64,000 bases of DNA from Mycobacterium mantenii (GCF_010731775.1 NZ_AP022590.1:4836001-4900000); one strand, 5' to 3'. Counted from the stretch's first letter, positions 19,494 to 29,781 are shown. The notes: a model not told the origin generated them from the sequence alone. Numbers and translations: made by a program.

Positions 19494-20258
19494 TCAGATG
19501 GGAAGCTTGCGGAAGATGGGACGCGGGACGTGTCGCAACACCATCATCACGTAACGGAATGCTGCTGGTGCCCAAACCAATTCCTTACCTTTGGCGGCCG
19601 CGGTCACCGCGAGGTTGGCGACGTACTCCTTGTCGACGGTGAGCGGGGCTTCCTTGACGTGCGCGCTCATCCGGGTGCGTACCTGGCCGGGGCGGATCAC
19701 CAGGACGCGAACGCCGAACTCGCGCAACGCCTCTCCGAGCCCCAGGTAGAACCCGTCCAATCCGGCCTTGGTGGAGCCGTAGACGAAGTTGGACCGACGC
19801 ACCCGCTCCCCGGCCGCCGAACTCATCGCGATGATCTGGCCGAAACCCTGAGCCCGCATCTTCTCGCCCAGCAGGACGCCAACAGAAACCGCTGCGGTGT
19901 AGTTGATTTCGGCAGCCAGCACCGCCTTCCGCTGGTCTTGCCACAGCTCTTCGGCATCGCCGAGGATGCCGAACGCCACAATGGCCACGTCGACGTCGCC
20001 GTGGGCGAAAGCCGCCTCGATCATCTTCGGATGGGTGTCGGAATCGGTGGCCTCGAAGTCGATCAGCTCGACCGACCGCGCGCCCGCGGCCTGCATCTGC
20101 GCCACCGCTGCATCCCGGCCCGGGTCATTGGGCATGGCGGCCAGCACAATCCGCGCGTGTGCGTTCTGCAGGTAGCGTTCACAGATCGCCAGCCCGATCT
20201 CGGAGGTGCCGCCGAGCAGCAGGATGGTCTGCGGATTACCTACGGCATCGAGCACCAT
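19494..20258 (-). CDS. dprE2: DprE2, decaprenylphosphoryl-2-keto-ribose reductase
   Basis: 254 residues, short-chain dehydrogenase fold. The NAD(P)H-binding motif is [13 protein letters not shown] at the N-terminus, with catalytic Tyr and Lys in [13 protein letters not shown] after [13 protein letters not shown]. It reduces the 2-keto intermediate made by DprE1 to give decaprenylphosphoryl arabinose, the only arabinose donor for the Emb and Aft enzymes downstream. The ATG directly abuts the dprE1 TAA with no spacer, consistent with the two proteins acting as a pair. Confidence 0.96.
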   Translation of the reverse strand: MVLDAVGNPQTILLLGGTSEIGLAICERYLQNAHARIVLAAMPNDPGRDAAVAQMQAAGARSVELIDFEATDSDTHPKMIEAAFAHGDVDVAIVAFGILGDAEELWQDQRKAVLAAEINYTAAVSVGVLLGEKMRAQGFGQIIAMSSAAGERVRRSNFVYGSTKAGLDGFYLGLGEALREFGVRVLVIRPGQVRTRMSAHVKEAPLTVDKEYVANLAVTAAAKGKELVWAPAAFRYVMMVLRHVPRPIFRKLPI

Positions 20259-21650
20259 TTAGAGCAGCTCCAAACGTCGGGCCATGTCAGAGGCGAAGAC
20301 CCGCAGGGGGTCGGCCTTGCGGCGTACCGCGATCCATTCGTCGATGCGCGGATACATGGCGTGGAAGGTTTCGGCGCTCACCCGGGAATCCTTGGCGGTG
20401 TATACCCGTCCGCCGAATTCCAGCACGCGCCTGTCGAGTTCGTTGAGGAACTCGTTGATCCCCGGCTTATTGGGGAAGTCCATGGCGACGTTCCAGCCGG
20501 CCATCGGGAAACTCAACGGCGCGCGGTTGCCCGGGCCGAAAAGCTTGAACACGTTCAGCGCCGAGTAGTGGCCGCTGGTCTGGATCCACCGGATGATCGC
20601 CTTGAATTCTTCCATCGCGTCCGGTGGAACCAGGAACTGGTGTTGGGCGAAACCCCTTGGGCCATAGGCATTATTCCAGCCGCTAACGAGGTCGAGCATG
20701 TGGTAGAACTGCGACAGGTTCTGGATCTTGCCGCTGTAGGTTCCGCCCAGCCGGTAGTACACCTCGCCGATCGCCATGAACGACAGCTTGTTCATCGCGC
20801 TCACCGGAAACACATCCGGCACCGTCAACAGCTGCGGCGCATCGAATTTCAGCGGGTTCTTGGCCAGCTTCTTCGGCAGTTGGTCGAGCTTGGCCAGGCT
20901 GCCCCGGCTGACCGCGGCCCGGCCCAGCTTCGGCGGCGGACTGATCAGGTCGAACCAGGCGCTGGAGTAGGTGTAGTTGGCCTCGCTGCCGTCGAGGTGG
21001 ACGGCGACCGTTTCGTCGAGATCTTTCGTGGCCACGCCGTCGGCGATGAAGTACGCCGTCTCGGTGGGCGTCATGGCGATGGTGGCGCGCAGCACGATCC
21101 CGGTCAGGCCGTTGCCGCCGACGGTGGCCCAGAACAGCTCGGCGTCCTCCCCGTCGGGGGTGATGGTGCGGACCGTGCCGTCGGCCATCAGGAGGTCCAT
21201 CGAGTGGACGTGGTTGCCGAAGCTGCCCGCGCTGTGGTGGTTCTTGCCGTGGATGTCGCAGGCGATCGCGCCGCCGACGGTGACCTGGCGCGTTCCCGGC
21301 AGCACCGGAACCCAGAGCCCGAACGGCAGCGCGGCCTTCATCAACTGGTCCAGGCTGACGCCGGCGTCGACGTCGACCAGTCGGGTGTCGGCGCTGATCG
21401 AGTGGATGCGATTAAGTCCGGTCATGTCGATCACCAGGCCGCCGCCGTTTTGGGCGTTGTCGCCGTAGGACCGGCCCAGCCCGCGGGCGATCACGCCTCG
21501 GCCTTTGGGATCGCCCGAGTCGGCCACCCGGGCTACCGCCTTGGCGATCACCTCGGGATCGCGGGTGGAGAGCACCTGGGCCACCGACGGCGCGGTGCGC
21601 CCAAAGCCCATCAGCTGGGCGGGCCTGGTCAGGGGATCGGTGCTCGACAT
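20259..21650 (-). CDS. dprE1: DprE1, decaprenylphosphoryl-ribose 2'-oxidase
   Basis: 463 residues. FAD-dependent oxidase of the VAO type: [13 protein letters not shown] in the FAD domain, [14 protein letters not shown] with the active-site His region, and a C-terminal [16 protein letters not shown] holding the catalytic Lys. It oxidises decaprenylphosphoryl ribose at C2'. The benzothiazinone-reactive Cys387 of Mtb lies in GWNICVDFP; here the block is GWNVAMDFP with Ala at residue 389 (codon 20484-20486). The same change underlies natural benzothiazinone resistance in M. avium. The start is the ATG at 21648-21650; the longer upstream frame is not needed. Confidence 0.96.
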   Translation of the reverse strand: MSSTDPLTRPAQLMGFGRTAPSVAQVLSTRDPEVIAKAVARVADSGDPKGRGVIARGLGRSYGDNAQNGGGLVIDMTGLNRIHSISADTRLVDVDAGVSLDQLMKAALPFGLWVPVLPGTRQVTVGGAIACDIHGKNHHSAGSFGNHVHSMDLLMADGTVRTITPDGEDAELFWATVGGNGLTGIVLRATIAMTPTETAYFIADGVATKDLDETVAVHLDGSEANYTYSSAWFDLISPPPKLGRAAVSRGSLAKLDQLPKKLAKNPLKFDAPQLLTVPDVFPVSAMNKLSFMAIGEVYYRLGGTYSGKIQNLSQFYHMLDLVSGWNNAYGPRGFAQHQFLVPPDAMEEFKAIIRWIQTSGHYSALNVFKLFGPGNRAPLSFPMAGWNVAMDFPNKPGINEFLNELDRRVLEFGGRVYTAKDSRVSAETFHAMYPRIDEWIAVRRKADPLRVFASDMARRLELL

Positions 21651-21682
21651 CGTCAAAGAGGGTACCGCTTGCCGAGGGTGGC

Positions 21683-22117
21683 TCAGCGGATGCGGAAGAT
21701 TACGGCCCGCTGCACGACGAAGTTGATCACCGTGGCGGTGCCCTGCGCGATCACGAACGCGACGAGCGGTGCCCATCCCCGGTAGTGCAGCAATGCCAGA
21801 CACAGGTGGTTGAGCCCGACTTGCACGGCGAACGTGATGGCGTAGAGGACCATGACCGCGACGAACCGGGCGGTGCTGGGAGTCGCCTGGAACGTCCAGC
21901 GGCGATTGATCAGGTAGGCCGTGATGGTGCCGACGATGAAGCTGGTGGCCTTGGACAGGTCGACCTGTACGCCCACCACCTTCCACAGCAGCAGGTAGAG
22001 CCCGAAGTCCACGATTGCGGCCAGGCCGCCGGTGACCATGAACCGGATGACCTGTGTGGCCAGATCCGGGTGCGGACGCGCGTCCTCAGACGCGGAATCG
22101 GGAAGCGGGGCAACCAT
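21683..22117 (-). CDS. GtrA-family membrane protein (Rv3789-like)
   Basis: 144 residues with four predicted transmembrane segments (about 25-45, 56-73, 85-105, 115-135), the GtrA signature [20 protein letters not shown] and NRRWTF. The Mtb ortholog Rv3789 has been proposed as a flippase for decaprenylphosphoryl arabinose or as a membrane anchor that recruits AftA; the question is not settled. It sits 32 bp before dprE1 on the same strand, fitting a role in delivering the donor to the outer-leaflet arabinosyltransferases. Confidence 0.9.
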   Translation of the reverse strand: MVAPLPDSASEDARPHPDLATQVIRFMVTGGLAAIVDFGLYLLLWKVVGVQVDLSKATSFIVGTITAYLINRRWTFQATPSTARFVAVMVLYAITFAVQVGLNHLCLALLHYRGWAPLVAFVIAQGTATVINFVVQRAVIFRIR

Positions 22118-22159
22118 CGAGGGGAGTCTAACGGGACAGCCGCGCGCTCCCGGGAAGCG

Positions 22160-22642
22160 CTATTTGGGCAGCTTGACCGCGATCAACTCCACCTGGTTCT
22201 CGCCCTGCGGCGTCGAGTAGGTCACCGTGTCGCCGGGCTTGCGCCCGGCAAGGGCCTGGGCCAGGGGGCTGCGCGCGGTCAGCGTCTCGGCCTCCCGGCC
22301 GACGGGTGTCTCCTCGACGATGGAGATGACGTGCATCGTGACCACTTCACCGTCGGCGAACCGCAGCGTCACCTCGGTGCCGCCGGGCAGCGTCTCCTCC
22401 GATGCCTCGGCATCCGACGGCCCGGTCCGCAAGCGCCGGTCCAACTCGTTGATCCGGTCGGTGAGGACAACCAGTTCCTCGGCGCGCTGGATCGCCTCGG
22501 CCGCGTCCCCGTGATCGCCCACCATCCCGCGGTCGTTCTTGACTTCGGCCTCGAGGCGGTCGCGTCGTTGCCTTAGCCGGTCCAGCTCCGCTTCGAGGTT
22601 GTTCCGCGCGGCGTCCACTGCTGATGGGACTTTTTTGCTCAC
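22160..22642 (-). CDS. GreA/GreB-like transcription factor (Rv3788-like)
   Basis: 160 residues from a GTG at 22640-22642. N-terminal antiparallel coiled coil (AARNNLEAELDRLRQRRDRLE through INELDRRLR) and a C-terminal FKBP-like domain ending in GETVTYST-type text (GDTVTYSTPQGENQVELIAV). Rv3788 of M. tuberculosis binds RNA polymerase near the secondary channel and acts as an inhibitor rather than as a true cleavage factor. The coiled-coil tip has NDRGMVGDHGDAAEA. It precedes the GtrA gene on the same strand by about 42 bp. Confidence 0.88.
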   Translation of the reverse strand: MSKKVPSAVDAARNNLEAELDRLRQRRDRLEAEVKNDRGMVGDHGDAAEAIQRAEELVVLTDRINELDRRLRTGPSDAEASEETLPGGTEVTLRFADGEVVTMHVISIVEETPVGREAETLTARSPLAQALAGRKPGDTVTYSTPQGENQVELIAVKLPK

Positions 22643-22829
22643 GTCGGTGGACCTTTCCCCCGGTTGCTCAGGTGGCGTTCCAGTGTGACACCACGACCAG
22701 GCGGCCGCCACCATATTGGGCAAGCCGTGTGGTCCGTTGGAGTGGCACGTCGCTGCGACTGAGTGGCGCCGCACGCCACCGGCCGTTCGGCGAACCGCCG
22801 GCCGTACGACTTCCCATCGCCCGGGCGGT

Positions 22830-23717
22830 CTATTCCGCCGCCCGGCGCGTTGGCGCATGCATCGCGTCGAGCCCGTCCACGGCCGTCGCAGAAATCGTGC
22901 TTCGCACCATGTGGCGCGGCTCTCGCGCCGGCCACGGCCGGCCCCGATGCATGATCGCGCGGTTGTCCCACATCACCACGTCGCCCTCGCGCCATGAGTG
23001 CAGATAGCTCGCACCGGGGGCGGTCGCCGCCTCCGTCAGTTCGGCAAGTAACTCTTGCGCCGCTTTCCGCTCCATGCCCTCGATCGCGTAGGTGTGCGAG
23101 GCCATGTACAGCGCCTTGCGCCCATTGACCGGGTTCTTCCAGACAAGACGCCAGCACTGTGGCGGCAGCGCCGCCCGCTCGGCCGGTCCGACAAGGTCGG
23201 GCGCGATCTTCGCGCGTGAGAAGGCGTATTCGTGCCAGGCGAAGCAATGTTCCAACTTCCCCTGCAATGTCGGATCGAGGCGCTCGAACGCGAGCCGGGT
23301 GGAGACGTACTCGGTCTCGCCGCCCCGCGCCGGAACGATGCGCGATGACAGCACCGAAGCGAGCGCCGGCACCCGCTTGAACGAACTGTCGGTGTGCCAA
23401 AGCTGGTTGGCTTTGTTTTCCAGGGCGAGCCGGTGATCTTCCGGCACTACGTTGCCCTGCTCGTCGAGGGTCTTGAGTTCCACGAGGTTGGTGCCGTGGC
23501 CCACCGAGCCCGGCTTGGTGACCTCGAGCGGGCCGAAGCGACCCGAGAAGGCGAGTTGTGCTTCATCGGTGACGTCCTGGTCGCGAAGGACCAGAACCGA
23601 GTGCTCCTCGAACGCCGCGCGCACCGCCGCGTACGCAGCGTCGGTCGCCGCCACGTCGTGGATGGTCACTCCGCGCAATTCCGCGGCAAAGCCCGGGCCC
23701 AACGTCACGATTTCCAT
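22830..23717 (-). CDS. TauD/TfdA-family alpha-ketoglutarate dioxygenase
   Basis: 295 residues from the ATG at 23715-23717, preceded by GGAGGG with 5-base spacing. The iron site is visible as LWHTD (His and Asp) and a distal His in DNRAIMHRG, with RHMVRSTI supplying the Arg that binds the 2-oxoglutarate carboxylate. The family oxidises substrates such as taurine, sulfonates and aryloxyacetates; the substrate here is unknown. The gene is divergent from a SnoaL-like gene. In M. tuberculosis this position carries Rv3784-Rv3787c instead, so this is a lineage-specific segment. Confidence 0.86.
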   Translation of the reverse strand: MEIVTLGPGFAAELRGVTIHDVAATDAAYAAVRAAFEEHSVLVLRDQDVTDEAQLAFSGRFGPLEVTKPGSVGHGTNLVELKTLDEQGNVVPEDHRLALENKANQLWHTDSSFKRVPALASVLSSRIVPARGGETEYVSTRLAFERLDPTLQGKLEHCFAWHEYAFSRAKIAPDLVGPAERAALPPQCWRLVWKNPVNGRKALYMASHTYAIEGMERKAAQELLAELTEAATAPGASYLHSWREGDVVMWDNRAIMHRGRPWPAREPRHMVRSTISATAVDGLDAMHAPTRRAAE

Positions 23718-23996
23718 CGGCGCCCTCCATCGCAATCGAGGCTTGAGCACGACTGTCCACCCAAAACGAGCCCCCGGCAACCACGCCGGCACCGGTCTTC
23801 CGCCGGAACCGCTTCGGCCGGCTGCGCGGCGGCAGCATGCCTGAACGGTTAACGCGGCAGTCGTTCTGACTGAGCGACGAACACTCTAAGCAAGCGTGGT
23901 GAGCCTGCTATCAGCAAATCCGCCCAAGCATCGGGCGGGTGTTCTAGAGTGGCGCCCTATCGGGGGGTTCATCGAGATATCGAGGAGGCCCCGTAT

Positions 23997-24434
23997 ATGA
24001 CCGGCGTCGACGACATCACCAGCCTCCGCCAGCGCCGCGAGGCGATCGTCAATCAGCACGCCGAGGCGGAAAACCGGCACGATATCGAGGCGACAATCGC
24101 CACCTTCGCCCATCCGCGTTACGAGGTGAACGGCGCCCCGAGCGAGGGTGCGGAGGCCGTTCGAGAGCTGCTGCAAGGCTTGATGATCGGCCTTCCCGAC
24201 CTGCACGCCGAGCTCGGCAAGATGCGCCATGCCGACGACGCAGTATTCGGCGAAGGGCTGATCACCGGAACCCATCGCGGCGAATGGGCGGGCATCCCGC
24301 CGACCGGACGCCCCATCGAGATTCCGATAGTCGGGATTTTCGAATTCGACGGCGATCGACTCTTGTGCGAGAAGGTCTACTTCGATATGGCCACCGTGCT
24401 GACTCAGATGGGTGTGCTTCCCGCTATCAGCTAA
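23997..24434 (+). CDS. SnoaL/NTF2-like polyketide-cyclase-fold protein
   Basis: 145 residues from the ATG at 23997, with GAGGAGG about 9 bases upstream. Single NTF2-like cone domain: AIVNQHAEAENRHDIEATIATF at the start, GEWAGIPPTGRPIEIP and IFEFDGDRLLCEKVYFDMATVLTQMG toward the end, the usual pattern of SnoaL-like hydrolases and isomerases. The 279-bp region shared with the divergent dioxygenase probably carries both promoters. Function is not assignable beyond the fold. Confidence 0.82.
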   Translation: MTGVDDITSLRQRREAIVNQHAEAENRHDIEATIATFAHPRYEVNGAPSEGAEAVRELLQGLMIGLPDLHAELGKMRHADDAVFGEGLITGTHRGEWAGIPPTGRPIEIPIVGIFEFDGDRLLCEKVYFDMATVLTQMGVLPAIS

Positions 24435-24545
24435 GCACGGACTGGTACGGGCTTCAGAGTCCGTGGCACCGGCAGCGCGGCTTGAGGCTGGACGGATGTG
24501 CGGGGCCTTGCGGAAACGGCACCGCATGCTCTTCCGTCGGAACCG

Positions 24546-25376
24546 CTACACCCAGTAGGGCACCCGGGCGCGGTACTGGCGCATCGCGAAGGCGGCCAGG
24601 ATCCAGCCGACGGCCGTCAGCACCAGCACCACGGCCCAGTGCCGCAGTTGCTGATGCGACCCCAGCAGCGGCGCCCGAACGATATCGAGATAGTGCAGCA
24701 AGGGGTTGAGTTCGACGATGCTCGACCAGCGCCCGGCGCCCTGCTGGCGCAGGGTGTCGTCGTTCCAGATGATCGGCGTCATGAAGAACAGCAACTGCAC
24801 GATCGAAAAGAGCAACGGGCCGATGTCGCGATAGCGGGTCGCCAGGATGCCGAAACACAGCGATACCCAGATGCAGTTGAGCACGATCAGCCCCAGCGCC
24901 GGGATGACCGACAGATCCGCCCACGACCACGGCTTGGGATAGATCATCGCGATGACGAGGTAGATGACGATGTTGTGCGCGAACAGGATCATCTGCCGCC
25001 ACACCAACCGGTAGACGTGCACGGACAGCGGCGTCGGCAACTGTTTGATCAGGCCCTCGTTGGCGACGAAGACGTCGGCGCCCTCCAGGATGGCCGCATT
25101 GATCAGGTTCCAGATGATCAGCCCCAGCGTCACATACGGCAGGTGCACCGACAGCTCGAGGTGAAACAGCTTGGAGTACAAGCCGCCCATCGCGACGGCC
25201 GTGGTTCCCGTCGCGATGGTGATCCAGAAGGGCCCCAGCACCGAGCGGCGGTAGCGCTGCTTGATGTCCTGCCAGCCCAGGTGCAGCCAGAGCTCGTGGC
25301 GACGGAAGCCGTCGGCGAGATCGCCTCGGGCGCGGGTGAGTGTGCGCGACTGTGCCGCCGTGTCGATGAATGTCAT
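24546..25376 (-). CDS. rfbD: ABC transporter permease Wzm (RfbD-like, Rv3783)
   Basis: 276 residues, six predicted membrane segments, ABC-2 type polysaccharide exporter permease. Typical text: LHLGWQDIKQRYRRSVLGPFW before the first span, LIIWNLINAAILEGADVF, and NPLLHYLDIVRAPLLG near the end. With the ATPase RfbE it is thought to flip lipid-linked galactan across the plasma membrane. The ATG overlaps the glfT1 stop by 4 bases, linking the exporter with the enzyme that begins the galactan. Confidence 0.93.
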   Translation of the reverse strand: MTFIDTAAQSRTLTRARGDLADGFRRHELWLHLGWQDIKQRYRRSVLGPFWITIATGTTAVAMGGLYSKLFHLELSVHLPYVTLGLIIWNLINAAILEGADVFVANEGLIKQLPTPLSVHVYRLVWRQMILFAHNIVIYLVIAMIYPKPWSWADLSVIPALGLIVLNCIWVSLCFGILATRYRDIGPLLFSIVQLLFFMTPIIWNDDTLRQQGAGRWSSIVELNPLLHYLDIVRAPLLGSHQQLRHWAVVLVLTAVGWILAAFAMRQYRARVPYWV

Positions 25377-26299
25377 GTAAGCCTCCCGGCCTGACCGAAC
25401 TGCTCACGACGTCCCAAGCGCCGCAACCGGATCCACTCCAACAGGCCGCGGGGGTCGCGGCGGGTCACCAAGAAGAACCAGCCGAATCGGACCCACTCCT
25501 GCAGCAGCAGCTTGCGCAGACCGGGCTGCGACAGCAGGTAGCCGCGGTTGCGGTAGGTGTAGAACCGTTTGGTGGGGTTGTCGGGATACTGGGTGTGCAT
25601 CCGGCCACCCAGGATCGGGCGGAACTCATCGGATCCGCAGGGGTGCAGGTAGATCGTGTCCAGGCAGGTACCGAACGGCAGCCCGGAACGCACCAGCCTG
25701 CGGTGCAATTCCACCTCGTCGCCGCGGATGAACAGCCGCAGGTCCGGGACGCCGACCGCGTCCAGGGTGGCGGCCCGGAACAGCGCGCCGTTGAACAGCG
25801 ACGCAATCCCGGGCAGCAGGTCTTGTCCCGCCTCGGTGCGTAATTCGCTTGCGCGCCTGCGCCATACCAGGCCACGCCGCAACGGAAACGCCAGCCGTTC
25901 CGGGTCGTCCATATTGCAGACCATCGGCGATACCTCAGCCAGGCCGTGCTTTTCGGCGCAGGCCAGCAAGGTGGCCAGCACGCCCGAGTCCTGCGGGCGG
26001 CCGTCGTCGTCGGCCAGCCACACCCAATCGGCGCCCTGGGCCAGCGCGTGCAGCATACCCAGCGCGAAACCCCCTGCGCCGCCGAGGTTTCGGCGCGAAC
26101 CCAGGTAGGTGGTCGGGATCGGTTGTCCGGCTACCAGATCGCGGATCCGGCCGGAGCCCGGGCCTTCGCCGGAAAAATCGTTGTCCACCACGATGAGGTG
26201 ATCGGGCAGCCGGGTCTGGGTGCTCAGCACATCGAGCGACTTGGCCAGCTCGTCGGGGCGCCGGTGGGTGACGACGACGGCGAAGACGGTCTCACTCAT
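25373..26299 (-). CDS. glfT1: GlfT1, galactofuranosyltransferase (initiating)
   Basis: 308 residues, GT-A fold. N-terminal FAVVVTHRRPDELAKSLDVL and LIVVDNDFSG, and the metal-binding acidic motif WVWLADDDGRPQD. GlfT1 adds the first two galactofuranose residues from UDP-Galf to the rhamnosyl linker on decaprenyl phosphate at the cytoplasmic face; GlfT2 then extends the chain. It overlaps the ATPase gene upstream by 8 bases and the permease gene downstream by 4, a tight three-gene operon. Confidence 0.95.
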   Translation of the reverse strand: MSETVFAVVVTHRRPDELAKSLDVLSTQTRLPDHLIVVDNDFSGEGPGSGRIRDLVAGQPIPTTYLGSRRNLGGAGGFALGMLHALAQGADWVWLADDDGRPQDSGVLATLLACAEKHGLAEVSPMVCNMDDPERLAFPLRRGLVWRRRASELRTEAGQDLLPGIASLFNGALFRAATLDAVGVPDLRLFIRGDEVELHRRLVRSGLPFGTCLDTIYLHPCGSDEFRPILGGRMHTQYPDNPTKRFYTYRNRGYLLSQPGLRKLLLQEWVRFGWFFLVTRRDPRGLLEWIRLRRLGRREQFGQAGRLT

Positions 26300-27140
26300 C
26301 CCCGGATGCTCTTTGGGCCAGGGGTGTGTCGACCCGATTCGCGTCCTCGGTCTCGGCCAGCACCTCGCGGACGTGCCGGGCCGCGTCCTCCCCCTCGTAC
26401 GCGCGCACCACGTCTTCTATGCCGCCGGACATGCGGATGACGCCGTGGTCGATCCACATCGCCGTCTTGCACAACCGGGCCAGGAATTCGTTGGAATGGC
26501 TGGCGAACACCAGGATTCCGGAGCGCTCGACCAGGCTCTGCAACCGCGACTGCGCCTTCTTTAAAAAGTCGGCGTCCACCGCACCGATGCCTTCGTCGAG
26601 CAGCAGTATTTCGGGGTCGATGCTGGTGACCACACCCATCGCCAGCCGCACCCGCATGCCGGTGGAATAGGTGCGCAGCGGCATCGACAGGTAGTCGCCC
26701 AGCTCGGTGAACTCGGCGATTTCGTCGACCTTGGACAGCATCTGTTTTCGGGTCTGACCCAAGAACAGGCCGCGGATGATGATGTTCTCGTAACCGGAGA
26801 TCTCGGGGTCCATGCCGACGCCGAGATCGAAGACCGGTGCGACCCTGCCGGTCACCGTGGCCCAGCCCCGGGTGGGTTCGTAGATTCCCGAAAGTAGGCG
26901 CAGCAGAGTCGATTTGCCCGCCCCGTTGTGGCCCACCAGGCCGACCCGGTCGCCCAGCTCGAGGGACATGGTGATGTCGCGCAACGCCTCGATCACCACC
27001 ACGTTGGAGCTGTTGCGGCCGATCGTGCCGCCGGCCTTGCCCAGGAAGGCCTTCTTCAACGAGCGCGACTTGGCGTCGAAGATGGGAAATTCCACCCACG
27101 CGTTGTGCGTCTCGATGTGAGGACCCGAAGCCGGTGCCAT
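26292..27140 (-). CDS. rfbE: ABC transporter ATPase Wzt (RfbE-like, Rv3781)
   Basis: 282 residues. Walker A GHNGAGKST, ABC signature region YSTGMRVRLAMG, Walker B ILLLDEGIGAVD, and switch His in FASHSNEF. This matches polysaccharide-export ATPases of the Wzt family without a C-terminal glycan-binding domain. It powers the RfbD permease for galactan export. It starts 15 bp after bpa and overlaps glfT1. Confidence 0.94.
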   Translation of the reverse strand: MAPASGPHIETHNAWVEFPIFDAKSRSLKKAFLGKAGGTIGRNSSNVVVIEALRDITMSLELGDRVGLVGHNGAGKSTLLRLLSGIYEPTRGWATVTGRVAPVFDLGVGMDPEISGYENIIIRGLFLGQTRKQMLSKVDEIAEFTELGDYLSMPLRTYSTGMRVRLAMGVVTSIDPEILLLDEGIGAVDADFLKKAQSRLQSLVERSGILVFASHSNEFLARLCKTAMWIDHGVIRMSGGIEDVVRAYEGEDAARHVREVLAETEDANRVDTPLAQRASGDE

Positions 27141-27155
27141 TGGTGCCGCGTCTGC

Positions 27156-27668
27156 TTACAGGTATTGACCGTGTCCGGGCGCGCCGGCCGGCTTACCCAT
27201 GCCGGGGGGAAGCGCGCCTTGGCGCATCTTTTCCAGCTGCGCGCGGGCCGCCATCTGCTGGGCGAACAGCGCGGTCTGGATGCCGTGAAACAGTCCTTCC
27301 AGCCAGCCGACCAACTGCGCTTGGGCGATCCGCAATTCGGCGTCGGACGGCGCGCTGTCCTCGTTGAATGGCAGGGTGAGGCGGTCGAGCTCCTCACGCA
27401 GTTCCGGTGCCAAACCCTCTTCCAGTTCGCGGATGCTGGTCGCGTGGATCTCGCGCAGCCGGTTACGACTGGCCTCGTCCAGCGGTGCGGCGCGCACCTC
27501 CTCTAGCAGTTGCTTGATCATGGTGCCGATGCGCATCACCTTCGCCGGCTGCTCAACCAGGTCGGTCAGGGAACGCTCGTCGGCGTCGGCGTCGGCGTCG
27601 ATCGCCATCATCCGCGGGTCGACGCCGCCGATGATTTCGACGCCGTCGTCGTCGTTGGGGGTACTCAA
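27156..27668 (-). CDS. bpa: Bpa/PafE, bacterial proteasome activator
   Basis: 170 residues, mostly helical, ending in GQYL, the C-terminal proteasome-docking motif of Bpa (Rv3780). An acidic disordered N-terminus (DADADADE) precedes a four-helix bundle (MRIGTMIKQLLEEVR, then ELEEGLAPELREELDRL, then QLVGWLEGLFHGIQTALFAQQ). Bpa forms a dodecameric ring that opens the 20S proteasome gate without ATP and feeds it unfolded proteins such as HspR. The position directly before the galactan exporter genes is conserved in mycobacteria; a functional link is not known. Confidence 0.94.
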   Translation of the reverse strand: MSTPNDDDGVEIIGGVDPRMMAIDADADADERSLTDLVEQPAKVMRIGTMIKQLLEEVRAAPLDEASRNRLREIHATSIRELEEGLAPELREELDRLTLPFNEDSAPSDAELRIAQAQLVGWLEGLFHGIQTALFAQQMAARAQLEKMRQGALPPGMGKPAGAPGHGQYL

Positions 27669-27689
27669 TGCGTCACCATCCTTTGTGGA

Positions 27690-29663
27690 CTAAGAGTGTG
27701 GCGTCGTGCCGTTTCCGCGCCATTCATAAATTCGGGCACCGCCATTGTCGTAGATCAACGCCCACGACTTCGACTTATCCAGTGACACTAGTCCTTCGGG
27801 TACGGCGAACCCCCGGACAGTCGGCGTGCTGGTGTAGATGTACCGAATATTGAGAGCTTTAATCGCTTCGAGGACCCGTGGATCGGAGTCACCTTTGCGG
27901 GCCGAGGTCCAGAAGATGTACCGGTAATAACCCGGGCCGGTCTGCTGTGGGAAGTCATAGTGGGTCCACAGCGGGTGCAGGTCGGCGACCGCGTACATCC
28001 ACGCGGTGCCGTCGACGTTCGAGTTCCCGATCAGGGTGTCGTGCGCACCGGGCAGCTTGGCCAGATAGGCCATGGCCATCAGGTCGCGCTGGTCAACCAT
28101 GACCGAGTCGTATTTGTCGCCGAATAACACCAGGTGCCGGTAGAAGTAATGGCGCCCGCTGAGCACGGTGGCCGCCACCAGCAGAACCGCGGTGATCGCG
28201 ATCCAGACCGGGGTGGCCAGCGGTCTGAAACGGGAGGTGACCCGCTTCGCCCCCGCCACCACCGCCATCACGATCGCGAACAGCGCGACACCGGCCATCG
28301 GCTCCAACAACAGCGTGATGGCCGCCGAGATGCGGCGGGGATCTTTGTAGAAGAACTCGCCGAACATTCCGGCCACCGCGCCGATCGGGCCGCCCAGCGG
28401 GTTACCGGCGTCGACGTTCACCACGACGAGCAGCAACCACACGGCCAGCGGCCACCAGATCTTCTTGATCAGGAAAATGGCCCCGCCGATGGCGCTGACC
28501 GTGATCAGCCCGTACTGGACCGGGAAGTCGTTGAGGTGGCGCGAGTGCTGGAAGACCGCGTCGAAGATCCCTCGCTTCTTGCTGAGGTGGCTCAGAAACG
28601 AGTGTCCGGCAATGATGTCTTCCTGCCCCTGCACGCTGATGAATTGCGGCAGCAGGATCAAGCCGGTGATCACGGCGACGCAGGTCAGGGTCAGGAAATC
28701 GGCCAGCCTCCCGCGCACCGGCCGCCACAACGCCGCCAGGGCCCACCAGGCCAGCAAGAACAGCAACACGATCACCCCGCCTGTGATGTGCACGGACATG
28801 ACGCCCACCCACGCCAGGACGGCCGCAGGGATGCGGTCGCGGTGCCGCAGCGTGGTGGTGATCAGCACGAACGCCGGGACCGCGACCCCGTAGGCGGCCA
28901 GGTTGGGCATCGCGGCGACGCCGAACTCGACGTAGGGAACCGCGGTGAACGACGCCGACAGCGCGGCCGCGGTGGCCGCCGCCCCGGCACAGCACCACTG
29001 CGTGGTGCGCGGTCGCAGCAGATGCCAGGTGAGCATCGCCGCGCTGGTGGGGAACAGCCAGACCGCCGCCGCGACCGAACTCAGCGTGTAACCGGTGGTG
29101 GGCGCCACCCCGGTCAGCTGGCAGAACACGGCGATCAGGGCGTGGAACACCGACGGGTAGTACAGCGTCTTATGGGTCTCGACATTGCGCAGCTCTCCCA
29201 TGTGCGTCGACGACGCCTGACCGGTGTCCAGGATGAACCGCACCTCGTTGGCGTGCCAGACGGCGTCCCAGGTGCTCGGGATGGTCTGCCAGTGGGCGGC
29301 CAGGCCGCGATAAGCGGCCCACATGATGAGCAGGGCACCCAGCAGCACGCCCGCCCCCACCGTGATGGCCGGCCAGCGGCTGACCCCGCGGCCCTCGGCG
29401 TGACGGTCGCGGTATCGGGCGAGCAGCAGCTGTAGGCCGGTCATCAGCAGGCACACCACGACCAGCGCGGCCAGCGCGGTCCACCCGTTCCACGGAATTC
29501 CGATGGCGCCGAACGGAATAATGGCCAGCGCGACCACGCCGTAGGTCAGCGCCGGGCCGATCGCGACCGCGACCGGCCAAGACAACTGACTGATGCGTGC
29601 GATGATCGCCCCGGGCGCTATCAGCAAAAACAATGCAATGAGCGTTCCGAACCAGAGCCCCAC
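27690..29663 (-). CDS. GT-C family membrane glycosyltransferase (Rv3779-like)
   Basis: 657 residues from a GTG at 29661-29663, chosen because the protein then starts with the first membrane helix ([22 protein letters not shown]); the open frame upstream covers the divergent gene. About a dozen membrane spans, then a C-terminal region with [20 protein letters not shown] and [19 protein letters not shown]. The Mtb ortholog Rv3779 has been linked to adding galactosamine to arabinogalactan from polyprenyl-phospho-GalNAc. The neighbouring wall genes fit that role. Confidence 0.87.
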   Translation of the reverse strand: MGLWFGTLIALFLLIAPGAIIARISQLSWPVAVAIGPALTYGVVALAIIPFGAIGIPWNGWTALAALVVVCLLMTGLQLLLARYRDRHAEGRGVSRWPAITVGAGVLLGALLIMWAAYRGLAAHWQTIPSTWDAVWHANEVRFILDTGQASSTHMGELRNVETHKTLYYPSVFHALIAVFCQLTGVAPTTGYTLSSVAAAVWLFPTSAAMLTWHLLRPRTTQWCCAGAAATAAALSASFTAVPYVEFGVAAMPNLAAYGVAVPAFVLITTTLRHRDRIPAAVLAWVGVMSVHITGGVIVLLFLLAWWALAALWRPVRGRLADFLTLTCVAVITGLILLPQFISVQGQEDIIAGHSFLSHLSKKRGIFDAVFQHSRHLNDFPVQYGLITVSAIGGAIFLIKKIWWPLAVWLLLVVVNVDAGNPLGGPIGAVAGMFGEFFYKDPRRISAAITLLLEPMAGVALFAIVMAVVAGAKRVTSRFRPLATPVWIAITAVLLVAATVLSGRHYFYRHLVLFGDKYDSVMVDQRDLMAMAYLAKLPGAHDTLIGNSNVDGTAWMYAVADLHPLWTHYDFPQQTGPGYYRYIFWTSARKGDSDPRVLEAIKALNIRYIYTSTPTVRGFAVPEGLVSLDKSKSWALIYDNGGARIYEWRGNGTTPHS

Positions 29664-29781
29664 TCGACTAGTATGGCTGGCCGGGTGCCCTGGCTCGGAA
29701 AGCCACCAACTGGCCGGAACCTGTGTGGCACCCGCTACCGTCACAGTTTCGCAAAAAAGCGGAAGCTCTAAGGTGGCCCAC

